A DNA stretch of 64,000 nucleotides from Burkholderia sp. Bp8992. GTDB taxonomy: Bacteria > Pseudomonadota > Gammaproteobacteria > Burkholderiales > Burkholderiaceae. Below, piece by piece: positions 16,694 through 25,276 of this stretch. The stretch is taken from contig NZ_QTQI01000001.1 of assembly GCF_003853705.1 (NCBI RefSeq), positions 434,001 to 498,000 on the forward strand, given 5' to 3'. Position 1 is the first letter of the stretch. Each line of letters opens with the position of its first letter. The notes under the pieces were generated by a model. It did not search any database and had not been told where the DNA came from. It saw only the letters and a list, made by a program, of their open reading frames with translations. The position numbers were made by a program, and so were the translations under genes.

Positions 16694-19459
16694 TCAGAAC
16701 CACTGCTTGTAGCGGCGCACGTAGATCGTCTTGACGATCTGCGCGAGCACGATATAGCCGACCATCGTCGCGGCAAGCCACAGCCAGTAGGTGCCCGGCA
16801 GGTGCATGAAGCCGATCGCTTCCGCGAACGGCGAGAACGGCAGCCAGCAGCCGATCGCGATCGCGGTGAAGGTCGACAGCAGCACCGGCAGCGACGCCGT
16901 GCTCTGCAGGAACGGGATTTTCTGCGTGCGCAGCAGGTGCACGACGAGCGTCTGCGACACGAGGCTTTCGATGAACCAGCCCGAGTTCATCACGATCTGG
17001 CCGCCGGTCCCGCCGTTCAGGTGATACAGCGCGCCCGCGCCGAACACGGTCCACATCAGGATGTAGGTCGTGATGTCGAACACCGACGACGTCGGCCCGA
17101 CCCACAGCATGAAGCGGCTGATGTTGCCGGCTTCCCACTTGCGCGGCTTCTTCAGGAACTCGGGATCCATCTTGTCCCACGGCAGCAGCATCTGCGACGT
17201 GTCGTAGATCAGGTTCAGCACGAGCAGCTGCGTCGCGAGCATCGGCTCCCACGGCAGGAACGCGCTGGCGACGAGCACCGAGAACACGTTGCCGAAGTTG
17301 GAGCTGGCCGTCATGTTCAGGTACTTCAGGATGTTGCCGAACGTCTCGCGGCCCTTGATCACGCCTTCCTCGAGCACCATCAGGCTCTTTTCGAGCAGGA
17401 TGATGTCGGCGGTTTCCTTCGCGATGTCGGCGCCGCTGTCAACCGAGATGCCGACGTCGGCGTCGCGCAGCGCGGGTGCATCGTTGATGCCGTCGCCGAG
17501 GAAGCCGACCGTGTGGCCGTTTGCCTGCAATGCCTTGACGATGCGCGCCTTCTGCAGCGGCGTGAGCTTCGCGAACACCGTCGTGCGTTCGACGACCCTG
17601 GCGAGCGTGTCGTCGTCGAGCGCTTCGATTTCGGTGCCGAGCATCGGCTTGCCCGGTTCGAGGCCGACCTGGCGGCACACCTTCATCGTGACGGTCGGAT
17701 TGTCGCCCGTCAGCACCTTCACCGCGACGCCGTTCTCGCGCAGCGCGGCGAGCGCCGGTGCGGCCGATTCCTTCGGCGGATCGAGGAAGGTCAGGAAGCC
17801 GCGCACGACGAGATCGTGTTCGTCGGCGGTGCGGTACTGTGCGCGCTCGTCGCCGCGTGCGATCGTGCGCGTCGCGAGCACGAGCACGCGGAAGCCGTCC
17901 TCGTTGTAGGCGGTCGCCTGTTCGAGCAGCCGCTTGCGCGCGACGAAGTCGAGCGGGCGTACGCCGTCTTCGTCCTGCACGTGGGTCGACACGGCGAGCA
18001 TTTCCTCAACTGCGCCCTTGCAGATCAGCAGGTGCGTGCCGTGCCTGTCCTCTACGACGACCGACAGGCGGCGCCGCACGAAGTCGAACGGCAGCTCGTC
18101 GATCTTCTTGTAGCCCTGCGGCTTCACGCGTTCGCCGATCTCGTCGGCACGCGCGACGACCGCGATGTCGATCAGGTTCTTCTGGCCGCTCTGGTGGAAG
18201 CTGTTCAGCCAGCCGAGCCGCAGGATTTCCTCGTTCTTGTGACCGGACAGGTCGAGGTGGTGTTCGAGGATGATCTTGTCCTGCGTGAGCGTGCCGGTCT
18301 TGTCGGTACACAGCACGTCCATCGCACCGAAGTTCTGCACCGAGTTCAGCCGCTTGACCACGACCTTGCGGCGCGCCATCGCGACCGCGCCGCGCGCGAG
18401 GTTCGCGCTGACGATCATCGGCAGCATCTCGGGCGTCAGGCCGACGGCCACCGCGAGCGCGAACGTGAGCGCGCTCAGCCAGTCGCCCTTGGTCAGCCCG
18501 TTGATCATGAACACGATCGGCACCATCACGAACATGAACTTGATCAGCAGCCAGCTCACGCTCGCGACGCCGCGGTCGAAGCTCGTCTCGATGCGCTTGT
18601 GGCTCACGACGTTGCGCGCGAGCGAACCGAAGTACGTGTCCTCGCCGGTCGCGACGACGACGGCCGTTGCCGTGCCGCTGACGACGTTGGTCCCCATGAA
18701 GCAGACGTTCTCGAGATCGAGCAGCGACGCCGACGCATCGCTTGCCGGGCCGGCCGCGGTCGTGCTCGCGGTTTTGCCGGCCACCGCGCCGAGCGTGTCG
18801 TACTTCTCGACGGGCAGCGCCTCGCCGGTCAGCACGGCCTGGCTGATGAACAGGTCGCGCGACGCGAGCAGGCGCACGTCGGCGGGGATCATGTCGCCGG
18901 CCGACAGGTGCACGATGTCGCCGGCCACGACTTCGCGCATCGGCACCTCGCGGCGTGTCGGCTCGGACGTGGCGGTCACGGAACGCTGCACGGTGGCCGT
19001 CGTGCGGACCATCGCCTTGAGCTTCTCGGCCGCGCGCAGCGAGCGGAATTCCTGCACGAAGCGCAGCAGCGCGCTGATCGTGACCATCGTCAACAGGATC
19101 GTCATGCCGACATAGTCGCGATCGTCGGGCGCCGCGAAGTAGACGTCGGTGCAGAAGCTGATGGCGGCCAGCACCAGCAGCACGTAGACGAACGGGTTGT
19201 GGAACGAGAGCAGCAGCTGGCGGGTCCAGTGCGGCGGCTTGTCGTGCGCGATCTCGTTCGGGCCGTAGTGCTGCAGGCAGTCGGCGGCCTGGTCGTAGGT
19301 GAGGCCGCGCGTGCTGGTGTGCAGCGCCTTCAGCGTGTCTTCGAGCGGGCGGGCCGCTTCCTGCGCGGCGCGCATGATGCGCGGCTCGTTTTGCCGGCCG
19401 GCGCCGGCCTTGATGAAGCCGCGCTGTTTCTTTTGAGAGGTGTTGTGTCGTGTTGTCAT
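16694..19459 (-). CDS. mgtA: Magnesium-translocating P-type ATPase
   Basis: A 921-residue type IIIB P-type ATPase. The start is the ATG at 19459 with AGGAG nine bases upstream. Order: N-terminal cytoplasmic segment, first helix pair (FVYVLLVLAAISFCTDVYF), actuator domain with TGEALPVEK, phosphorylation motif DKTGTLT with Asp at about residue 386, ATP-binding domain, hinge GDGINDAPALRDADVGISVDSG, then the C-terminal six-helix block. The family imports Mg2+ from the periplasm at low external Mg2+. The gene is preceded by a short proline-rich ORF 47 bases upstream, and followed by a clear terminator, so it is probably a single-gene unit with its own leader. Confidence 0.95.
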   Translation of the reverse strand: MTTRHNTSQKKQRGFIKAGAGRQNEPRIMRAAQEAARPLEDTLKALHTSTRGLTYDQAADCLQHYGPNEIAHDKPPHWTRQLLLSFHNPFVYVLLVLAAISFCTDVYFAAPDDRDYVGMTILLTMVTISALLRFVQEFRSLRAAEKLKAMVRTTATVQRSVTATSEPTRREVPMREVVAGDIVHLSAGDMIPADVRLLASRDLFISQAVLTGEALPVEKYDTLGAVAGKTASTTAAGPASDASASLLDLENVCFMGTNVVSGTATAVVVATGEDTYFGSLARNVVSHKRIETSFDRGVASVSWLLIKFMFVMVPIVFMINGLTKGDWLSALTFALAVAVGLTPEMLPMIVSANLARGAVAMARRKVVVKRLNSVQNFGAMDVLCTDKTGTLTQDKIILEHHLDLSGHKNEEILRLGWLNSFHQSGQKNLIDIAVVARADEIGERVKPQGYKKIDELPFDFVRRRLSVVVEDRHGTHLLICKGAVEEMLAVSTHVQDEDGVRPLDFVARKRLLEQATAYNEDGFRVLVLATRTIARGDERAQYRTADEHDLVVRGFLTFLDPPKESAAPALAALRENGVAVKVLTGDNPTVTMKVCRQVGLEPGKPMLGTEIEALDDDTLARVVERTTVFAKLTPLQKARIVKALQANGHTVGFLGDGINDAPALRDADVGISVDSGADIAKETADIILLEKSLMVLEEGVIKGRETFGNILKYLNMTASSNFGNVFSVLVASAFLPWEPMLATQLLVLNLIYDTSQMLLPWDKMDPEFLKKPRKWEAGNISRFMLWVGPTSSVFDITTYILMWTVFGAGALYHLNGGTGGQIVMNSGWFIESLVSQTLVVHLLRTQKIPFLQSTASLPVLLSTFTAIAIGCWLPFSPFAEAIGFMHLPGTYWLWLAATMVGYIVLAQIVKTIYVRRYKQWF

Positions 19460-19506
19460 GAGTCGCTCCTTGCGCACGAGGCGGCGGGCGGGGAGCGGCC
19501 GTGACG

Positions 19507-19665
19507 TTATCGACGCACGAGCGCTCCCCGCCGCGTCGCGTCAGGCGCGATCGGCTGTGGATCGGTAAAGGCGGGAACGCTCGCCGGCGCGCGTGATGCG
19601 GTCGGCATGTCGATGCGCAGCGTCGCACCGGCGAGCGGTAATCGACTACTGTCGTCTGAGTTCAT
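19507..19665 (-). CDS. Proline-rich 52-residue ORF, candidate mgtA leader peptide
   Basis: A 52-codon ORF from the ATG at 19665 with AGGAG at 19671-19675 (five-base spacing), a better initiation site than most genes here. Its stop is 47 bases before mgtA. The peptide has DD near its start and seven prolines, with an alternating acidic/proline run (TDPQPIAPD) near residues 34-42. Salmonella mgtA and mgtCBR are controlled by short leaders with alternating prolines (MgtL has EPDPTPLP) that make ribosomes stall or fall off at low Mg2+ or low proline. The peptide shows no signal sequence or domain. The role as a leader is inference from position and composition. Confidence 0.6.
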   Translation of the reverse strand: MNSDDSSRLPLAGATLRIDMPTASRAPASVPAFTDPQPIAPDATRRGALVRR

Positions 19666-19874
19666 CTGCACTCCTGTCGGTTGCGGATAGTCGGCACGGG
19701 CGATCGACGGCGATGCGCGCAACGCGGCGCGCGGCCGGACGGCACGCGAACGGAGAGCGCACGCGGCTGGCGCCGCGCGCGACACGAACGCACACGCGCG
19801 ACGGCGCGTCGCGTGCATTCGACAACTTCGAAAAATTCGGCGGGAGATCGGGCCAGTACTCAGGCCGGAAGGAC

Positions 19875-19901
19875 GCCGCATCCTGCTTCCCGGGATGCGG
19901 C
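19875..19901. other. Hairpin in the mgtA upstream region; rest of 19666-20116 unassigned
   Basis: A perfect 9-bp stem (GCCGCATCC / GGATGCGGC) with a 9-base loop lies about 210 bases upstream of the proline-rich ORF, within a 450-base stretch (19666-20116) with no convincing gene. It could be part of the mgtA leader RNA or of the promoter region. I looked for M-box and yybP-ykoY consensus cores and did not find them. Confidence 0.35.
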
Positions 19902-20116
19902 AGAAGACGAGGCTCTGCGCGTTTTCCTCAGGCAGCAGTCGAGTTGGTCAAGCACCAACTACAACTCGCATCGGTGTTCACAGAACACTCCATGTAACTA
20001 GACGGGGGCGATGGTAATGGCTCGCCGTGCGAAGCGTCAACCCTTTTGTCAGGCGTTATTTCGAGATACGTGACCGGGTCGATGCGGGCTCGCGGAAGCG
20101 CCGGCGGGCCGGCAAT

Positions 20117-20161
20117 GAAGCGGCCGCGCGCATGCCATGCTTGCATGCGTGCGGCCGCTTC
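20117..20161 (-). terminator. Long stem-loop after the subtilase gene
   Basis: A 19-bp nearly perfect inverted repeat (arms 20117-20135 and 20143-20161; GAAGCGGCCGC... / ...GCGGCCGCTTC, one G-T pair) with a 7-base loop starts 14 bases after the subtilase stop. No T-run follows on the - strand, so it may act as a terminator or 3' stabiliser. Confidence 0.55.
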
Positions 20162-20175
20162 GGGCAGGGCGCCGG

Positions 20176-21834
20176 TTACTGGTTCGCCGACGCGATGGCG
20201 GCCCCTGCATCGAGGATGCCCGAGCCTGCAGGCATCGCGGTGCACGACGTGCCGGCTGCCAGCTTCGCCGCGCGCGTGCCGCCTTGCAGCTTCTGCTGGA
20301 TCTGCGTGGGCGTGAGGTTGCCGTTCACCGACAGCATCAGCGCCGCGACGCCCGACACTTGCGGCGTCGCGAGGCTGGTGCCGTTCGCGAGGCCGTAGGT
20401 GTCCGTGCCCGGCGTCGTCGTGCCGGTGTTCGACGTCGACAGGATGTTGACGCCGGGCGCGCTCAGCGACACGTCGGCGCCGAAGTTGCTGAACGATGCA
20501 CGGCGGCCCGTCGCATCGGTCGCGGCGACGGTGATCACGCCGCGGCAGTTCGCGGGCTGGTCGAGCCCGGTCGACAGGCCGTCGTTGCCGGCCGCGACGA
20601 TGACGGTCACACCCTTCGCGGTCACGTCGTCGATCGCCTGCTGGAACGTCGTGCTGCATGCGCCGACGCCGCCGAGGCTCAGGTTGATGACCTTCGCGGG
20701 CCGCGGGTTCATCGGGACGCCGTTCACGGCGATGCCGGCTGCCCAGCGCATCCCGTCCGCGATGTCGCTCGTCACGCCGCCGCACTTGCCGAGTACGCGC
20801 ACCGGCAGGATCTGGCCGAGCCACGACACGCCGGCGATGCCGGTGCCGTTGTTCGCGGTCGCGCCGATCACGCCCATCACGCGCGTGCCGTGCCAGCTGC
20901 TGTCGCTCGGCTGGCTCGCGCAGTGATAGTACGGACCGTTGGCGTTGTCGAGTTCCTGCTGCGTGACCCAGTCGCCCGGATCGGTTGCATCGGGGCCGCG
21001 CGTCAGGCCGTTGTTGCTGGTGTTGACGTTGCTGATGAAGCTGTAGCCGGACAGCAGGTTGCCGACGAGGTCGCCGTGCGGCCGGTAGCCGGTGTCGAGC
21101 ACGGCGGTGACGACGGTCGGCGAACCCTTGGTCACGCTCCACGCGGGCGGCAGGTCGATCCCGGCCGTCGGATCGGACAAGTTCCACTGCTGGCTGTAGA
21201 GCGGGTCGCTCGGCGTGTCGCGAACCTGCATCGGGTGATCCGGTTCCGCGTAGTCGACGTCGCTGTCAGCCGCGAATGCCTGGGCCAGGGCGGCTGCGTC
21301 GGCGGCCGCCATGCGCTGGCCGAGCGACAGCACGGCTGCGCCGTTCGAGATCGTCCGCTCGACCTGCACGTTGACCGGCGTTTGCGCGACCGTGCTCGCA
21401 TAGGCGCGCGCGCTGCCGGCCACCGGCGCCGTCCAGCGCGTCATCGAGCGCTGGATGACCGCATCGAGGCGCGTCCCGTTGTCGACGGCCGCCATCGCAC
21501 GCGTGGCCGTCAGCGTCTTCAGCTTGACGATCAGGTGATCGACCGGCGGCTCGACCGGTGCCGCCTGCGCAGCCATCTGCACGGCGGCCTGCTGCGTGGC
21601 GCATGCATTGCTGCCGGACGAGGCGGGCGGGGTCGTGGGGTTGGTGGGCGCGGGGGCGGGGGCAGGCGTCGGGGCGGGTGCGGGTGAGGCGTTGGACGAA
21701 GAGGGATTGCTGCCGTCGCCGCCGCCTCCGCCGCAACCGGCGAGAGGCAGGAGGGCGGCGGCGGACAGCATGCCGGCGAGCATGCGCGCGTGTGCGGAGC
21801 GCGCCAGCGCAAAATTGAAACGTTTGGCTCTCAT
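20176..21834 (-). CDS. S8 subtilisin-like lipoprotein protease
   Basis: A 552-residue secreted protease. I start at MRAKRFNFALARSAHARM (ATG 21834). The signal peptide ends in the lipobox LPLAGC (Cys at residue 34), followed by a Gly/Ser and Ala-Pro repeat linker (about residues 35-70). A pro-region follows, then the peptidase domain with Asp in AVLDTGY, His in SSWHGTRVMGVIGA and Ser in NGTSLATPQVSGVAAL, all three catalytic residues present. It lacks an autotransporter barrel. Outer-membrane anchoring by lipid is likely. A longer in-frame start (21993) would break the signal peptide. It is monocistronic and diverges from the binding-protein gene 423 bases away. Confidence 0.93.
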   Translation of the reverse strand: MRAKRFNFALARSAHARMLAGMLSAAALLPLAGCGGGGGDGSNPSSSNASPAPAPTPAPAPAPTNPTTPPASSGSNACATQQAAVQMAAQAAPVEPPVDHLIVKLKTLTATRAMAAVDNGTRLDAVIQRSMTRWTAPVAGSARAYASTVAQTPVNVQVERTISNGAAVLSLGQRMAAADAAALAQAFAADSDVDYAEPDHPMQVRDTPSDPLYSQQWNLSDPTAGIDLPPAWSVTKGSPTVVTAVLDTGYRPHGDLVGNLLSGYSFISNVNTSNNGLTRGPDATDPGDWVTQQELDNANGPYYHCASQPSDSSWHGTRVMGVIGATANNGTGIAGVSWLGQILPVRVLGKCGGVTSDIADGMRWAAGIAVNGVPMNPRPAKVINLSLGGVGACSTTFQQAIDDVTAKGVTVIVAAGNDGLSTGLDQPANCRGVITVAATDATGRRASFSNFGADVSLSAPGVNILSTSNTGTTTPGTDTYGLANGTSLATPQVSGVAALMLSVNGNLTPTQIQQKLQGGTRAAKLAAGTSCTAMPAGSGILDAGAAIASANQ

Positions 21835-22257
21835 GTTGAAACTCGATCCTCGTAGATAACCGTCGTGCCGGCGGTGGCGCTGGTCCGGCTGACCCGGACC
21901 TAGTCTTTTTTGTCTGACGGTTGCAGCCAGGTTGCTGCGACGCGCCATGCTCTGGGTAACGGCTTGCGCGGCGGCTTCTTGAGTACGTTTCACGAGAAAA
22001 ACAGGGGTGGCCGCAAACGATTATGTTGGTGCGTTGCGGCATGAACGCGCGTTTGGAACGCGTGGCACAGAGGATGGCGGCGCGGCCGCGCGCGGCCGGT
22101 CGGGTCGAATGCGCCGCCTCGACGCGATTGGCGCGGCACGGAAAACGTCTTTCACGGCGCGGCCGGGGCGGAAGGTCGCTTACGCTTTCCCTGATGCGAC
22201 GCGAATATTGACGGAGGTAGGATCGCGATTCGATCAACGTTTCATCAGGAGAAAAGC
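21835..22257. other. Divergent intergenic region, no gene seen
   Basis: 423 bases between the subtilase and the solute-binding protein. It should carry both promoters. The segment near 21905-21915 has a short T-rich run; no open frame here has convincing codon use, and I saw no repeat or operator that I would assign. Confidence 0.5.
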
Positions 22258-23154
22258 ATGGATCGCCGCTTCCGTTTGCTGGCTGTCGCGCTGTCCTGTG
22301 CACTGGCGGGTGCCGCGCACGCGCAGGCCCTCACCGGTACGCTGAAGAAGATCAAGGACACGGGCATCGTGTCGCTCGGCATTCGCGAATCGTCGGTGCC
22401 GTTCTCGTATTCGGACAACCAGCAGAAGAACATCGGCTACTCGCGGGACATCGCGTCGCGCATCATCGACCAGCTGAAGACGGAACTGAACGTGCCGAAC
22501 CTCGCGGTAAAGGAAATTCCGATCACGTCGCAGAACCGGATTCCGCTGTTGCAGAACGGGACGATCGATTTCGAATGCGGATCGACGACCAACACGCTCG
22601 AGCGGCAGAAGCAGGCCGCGTTCTCGAACAGCATCTTTCTCTACGGCATCCGTTTCAGCACGCGCAAGGATTCGGGCGTGAAGGACTTCACGGACCTGGC
22701 CGGCAAGACGGTCGCGACCACGGCCGGCACGTCGGACGAGCGTCTGCTGCGCAAGCTCAACGAGGAGAAGGCGATGAACATGACGATCATCAGCGCGAAG
22801 GATCACGCCGAAGCGTTCATGAACGTCACGACCGGGCGGGCGGTGGCGTTCGTGATGGACGAGCCGTTGCTGTACGGCGAGATCGCGAAGGATCGCAATC
22901 CGGGCGCGTATACGGTGACGGGCACGCCGCTCGTCCACGAGAACTACGCGTGCATGATGCGCAAGGACGATCCGGCGTTCAAGCATGTCGTCGACGGCGT
23001 GATCGCGAAAATGCAGACGTCGGGCGCGGCCGAGAAGCTCTACAACCAGTGGTTCACGCAACCGATTCCGCCGAAGGGCGTGAGTCTCGACTATCCGCTG
23101 TCGGCGGAGATGAAGCAGCTGTTCAGGAATCCGACGGACCAGGCGCAGTATTGA
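22258..23154 (+). CDS. Amino acid ABC transporter binding protein (GltI-like), orphan
   Basis: A 298-residue periplasmic protein with signal peptide RLLAVALSCALAGAAHAQA. The mature part is an SBP_bac_3 domain close to glutamate/aspartate-binding proteins: LGIRESSVPFSYSD, GYSRDIASRIIDQL, IDFECGSTTNTLERQKQAAFSN, the FECGSTTNT block and RKDDPAFKHVVDGVI being characteristic of GltI. GGAGAA precedes the ATG at 22246-22251. No permease or ATPase gene is beside it, so it must work with a transporter encoded elsewhere or act as a sensor. Confidence 0.92.
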   Translation: MDRRFRLLAVALSCALAGAAHAQALTGTLKKIKDTGIVSLGIRESSVPFSYSDNQQKNIGYSRDIASRIIDQLKTELNVPNLAVKEIPITSQNRIPLLQNGTIDFECGSTTNTLERQKQAAFSNSIFLYGIRFSTRKDSGVKDFTDLAGKTVATTAGTSDERLLRKLNEEKAMNMTIISAKDHAEAFMNVTTGRAVAFVMDEPLLYGEIAKDRNPGAYTVTGTPLVHENYACMMRKDDPAFKHVVDGVIAKMQTSGAAEKLYNQWFTQPIPPKGVSLDYPLSAEMKQLFRNPTDQAQY

Positions 23155-23175
23155 TCCGGTCGTCGCAATGAAATG

Positions 23176-23195
23176 CCGCCGGCGCGTGCCGGCGG
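23176..23195 (+). terminator. Stem-loop after the binding-protein gene
   Basis: Perfect 8-bp stem (CCGCCGGC / GCCGGCGG) with loop GCGT, 22 bases after the stop, followed by only two T. Weak but well placed. Confidence 0.5.
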
Positions 23196-23454
23196 TTCGG
23201 GAGCGGGGCGAAACGCGCCGGGTGTCGAGTTGACGATCGGCTCGTGCGGAGGCGGGCCGTTGCGATGACGGATTCATCCCGGCCAGCGCCTTCCGGGATG
23301 TGCCGCAATCGGCATTCAACCTCGCGCGCGCCATGGGAATCCTGTCGCCCGATGCAACAACGGGCACAATACGGGATTCGCCACGACCGCACGCATGTTC
23401 GTTATTCGAACATTGGCGGCGCGTCATTGCTGCCCGAGATCCTTCCCAGTCGTC

Positions 23455-24723
23455 ATGAACGCCACGCCCACCCCGGCGCGCGAGTCGAACTCGCCGCGCT
23501 TCCTGCTGTTCCTGATCTGCCTGTTTGCGTCCGCCGGTCAACTCGCCATCGACATTTACGTGCCCGCGCTGCCCGACATGGCACGTTCGTTCGCGACCAC
23601 GCCGCAGGCGATCCAGTCGAGCGTGTCCGGCTACATGGCGGCCTATGCGCTCGGCCAGCTGATCTTCGGGCCGATCGCCGACGCGTACGGCCGCAAGCGC
23701 GTGCTCGCGTTCGGGCTCGTGATCTACACGATCGGCTGCCTGCTGTCGCTCGGCGCGCCGAATCTCGAGACGTTCATCCTGGCGCGCTGCCTGCAGGGCT
23801 TCGGGATCGCGACCACCAACCTGCTGGCGAAGGCGATCATCACCGATTCGTTCTCGGGCCAGGCGCTGATGCATGCGTTCACGTACATGTCGATCGCGTG
23901 GGGGCTCGCACCGATCATCGCGCCGGTGATCGGCGCGCACCTGCAGGAATGGTTCGGCTGGCGCGCGTGCCTCGTGTTCCTGCTGGTGTATTCGCTGGCG
24001 ATGTGGGCACTGCTGTGGCACTACCGCGAAACCTTGCCCAAGCCGGTGCATCTCGAGCCGCGCACGCTGATGACGAACGCGGGCAAGGTGCTGGCGAGCC
24101 CGGTGTTCCAGAGCTGCTTCCTCGCACAGGGGCTGTGCTACAGCATCCTGCTCGTGTTCAACATCGTCGGGCCGTTCATGGTGCAGACCACGTTGCAAAA
24201 GCCGCCGACCTTCTTCGGCTATCTCGCGCTCGGGATCGGGCTGATGTACTTCCTCGGCGGCCTGTCGAACCGAATTCACGGGCGCGGGCTGCCGAGCGCC
24301 GAGCAACGGCTGCGCATCGGCGCGCGCGTGATGGCCGGCGCATCGGTCGCGATGCTGGTGCTCGCGCTGACCGTCGGCCTGCGCGTGTGGACGCTCGCGA
24401 CGCCGGTGCTCGTGATGGGCTTCTGCGCGGGCGCGATGTATCCGACGCTGATGGCCAAGGGCAATTCGCTGTTTCCGCATATCGCCGGGCTGACGAGCGC
24501 GATCCTCGGCTGCGCGCTGCTGCTCGTGTCGTCCGCGATGATGGGCCTCGCCGGTTTCGTGTCGATCCACGTGCTGACGCCGCTTGCGGTGTTCTTCGTC
24601 GCGCTGTCGTTCATCGTCGTGTGGATGGTGACGAAGCTGCTGCGCTACCTGTCGCAGCAGCAGGCCGCGCCGGTCGCGTGCCGGAGCGGGGAGGCCGCGC
24701 AAGCGCTGCCTGCCGACCGATGA
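23455..24723 (+). CDS. Bcr/CflA-type MFS multidrug exporter
   Basis: A 422-residue transporter; I start at the ATG 23455 (MNATPTPARES) because the in-frame ATG at 23395 adds a Cys/Arg-rich non-membrane stretch. Twelve helices are visible. The region IDIYVPALPDMARSFATTPQAIQSSVSGYMAAYALGQLIFGPIADAYGRKRVLAFG is the Bcr/CflA signature, with motif A GPIADAYGRKR. The family exports antibiotics such as bicyclomycin or chloramphenicol and sulfonamides. The stop overlaps the start of the acetyltransferase gene (ATGA), so export and acetylation of the same class of compound is a reasonable guess, not shown. Confidence 0.92.
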   Translation: MNATPTPARESNSPRFLLFLICLFASAGQLAIDIYVPALPDMARSFATTPQAIQSSVSGYMAAYALGQLIFGPIADAYGRKRVLAFGLVIYTIGCLLSLGAPNLETFILARCLQGFGIATTNLLAKAIITDSFSGQALMHAFTYMSIAWGLAPIIAPVIGAHLQEWFGWRACLVFLLVYSLAMWALLWHYRETLPKPVHLEPRTLMTNAGKVLASPVFQSCFLAQGLCYSILLVFNIVGPFMVQTTLQKPPTFFGYLALGIGLMYFLGGLSNRIHGRGLPSAEQRLRIGARVMAGASVAMLVLALTVGLRVWTLATPVLVMGFCAGAMYPTLMAKGNSLFPHIAGLTSAILGCALLLVSSAMMGLAGFVSIHVLTPLAVFFVALSFIVVWMVTKLLRYLSQQQAAPVACRSGEAAQALPADR

Positions 24724-25241
24724 ATCGAATCCTGCTGAACCGCGTCGCCCGATCCGACGCCGCCGACCTGATCGCCGCCAACCGCGCGAGCCGGAGTCAT
24801 CATCTGCCGTGGGTCGACTCGTTCGTCGACCAGGCGGGATTCGACCAATGGTTCAACCGCTGCCTGACGGGGCCGAACGTCGGCCTCGTCGCGCGCGATC
24901 GGGCTTCCGGCGTGGTGGTCGGTGTCGTGAACCTCAACGAGATCGTCGGCGGCGTGTTTCAGAGCGCGTATCTCGGGTACTACGGGATGGCCGATTTCAG
25001 CCGCAAGGGGCTGATGACGGATGCGCTGCGCGCGGCGATCGCCGTCGCATTCGGCGAGCTGGGACTGCATCGGCTCGAAGCGAACATCCAGCCCGGCAAC
25101 CACGCGTCGATCGCGCTGGTGCGGCGGCTCGGCTTTACGAAAGAAGGCTTTTCGCCGCGCTATCTGCGTATCGGCGGCGAATGGCGCGACCACGAACGGT
25201 GGGCGCTGCTGGCCGACAACGAGAGCGCGGCGGACGCGTGA
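24720..25241 (+). CDS. GNAT acetyltransferase (RimJ/RimL-like)
   Basis: A 173-residue enzyme whose ATG overlaps the MFS stop (ATGA). The GNAT fold is visible: YYGMADFSRKGLMTDALRAAIAVAFGELGLHRLEANIQPGNHASIALVRRLGFTKEGF, where the RKGLMTDAL block (Q/RxxGxG/A type) binds acetyl-CoA and the NxxSIxLxxRxGF block closes the fold. It most resembles RimJ/RimL-type N-acetyltransferases acting on protein N-termini or small amines. Translational coupling to the exporter suggests joint detoxification or peptide processing. Confidence 0.9.
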   Translation: MNRILLNRVARSDAADLIAANRASRSHHLPWVDSFVDQAGFDQWFNRCLTGPNVGLVARDRASGVVVGVVNLNEIVGGVFQSAYLGYYGMADFSRKGLMTDALRAAIAVAFGELGLHRLEANIQPGNHASIALVRRLGFTKEGFSPRYLRIGGEWRDHERWALLADNESAADA

Positions 25242-25276
25242 AGCCCGATGCCGCTCCCGCTCCCGCGTCAGGCCGC

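Noticed and set aside
16802-19504. A 900-codon + strand frame opposite mgtA
   Set aside because: Composition of a shadow frame; mgtA on the - strand has full family motifs.
19666-20116. An M-box Mg2+ riboswitch ahead of mgtA
   Set aside because: The conserved core is not recognisable; only a simple hairpin is seen.
20176-21834. An autotransporter interpretation of the subtilase
   Set aside because: No beta-barrel domain follows the protease; it ends after the S8 fold and has a lipobox.
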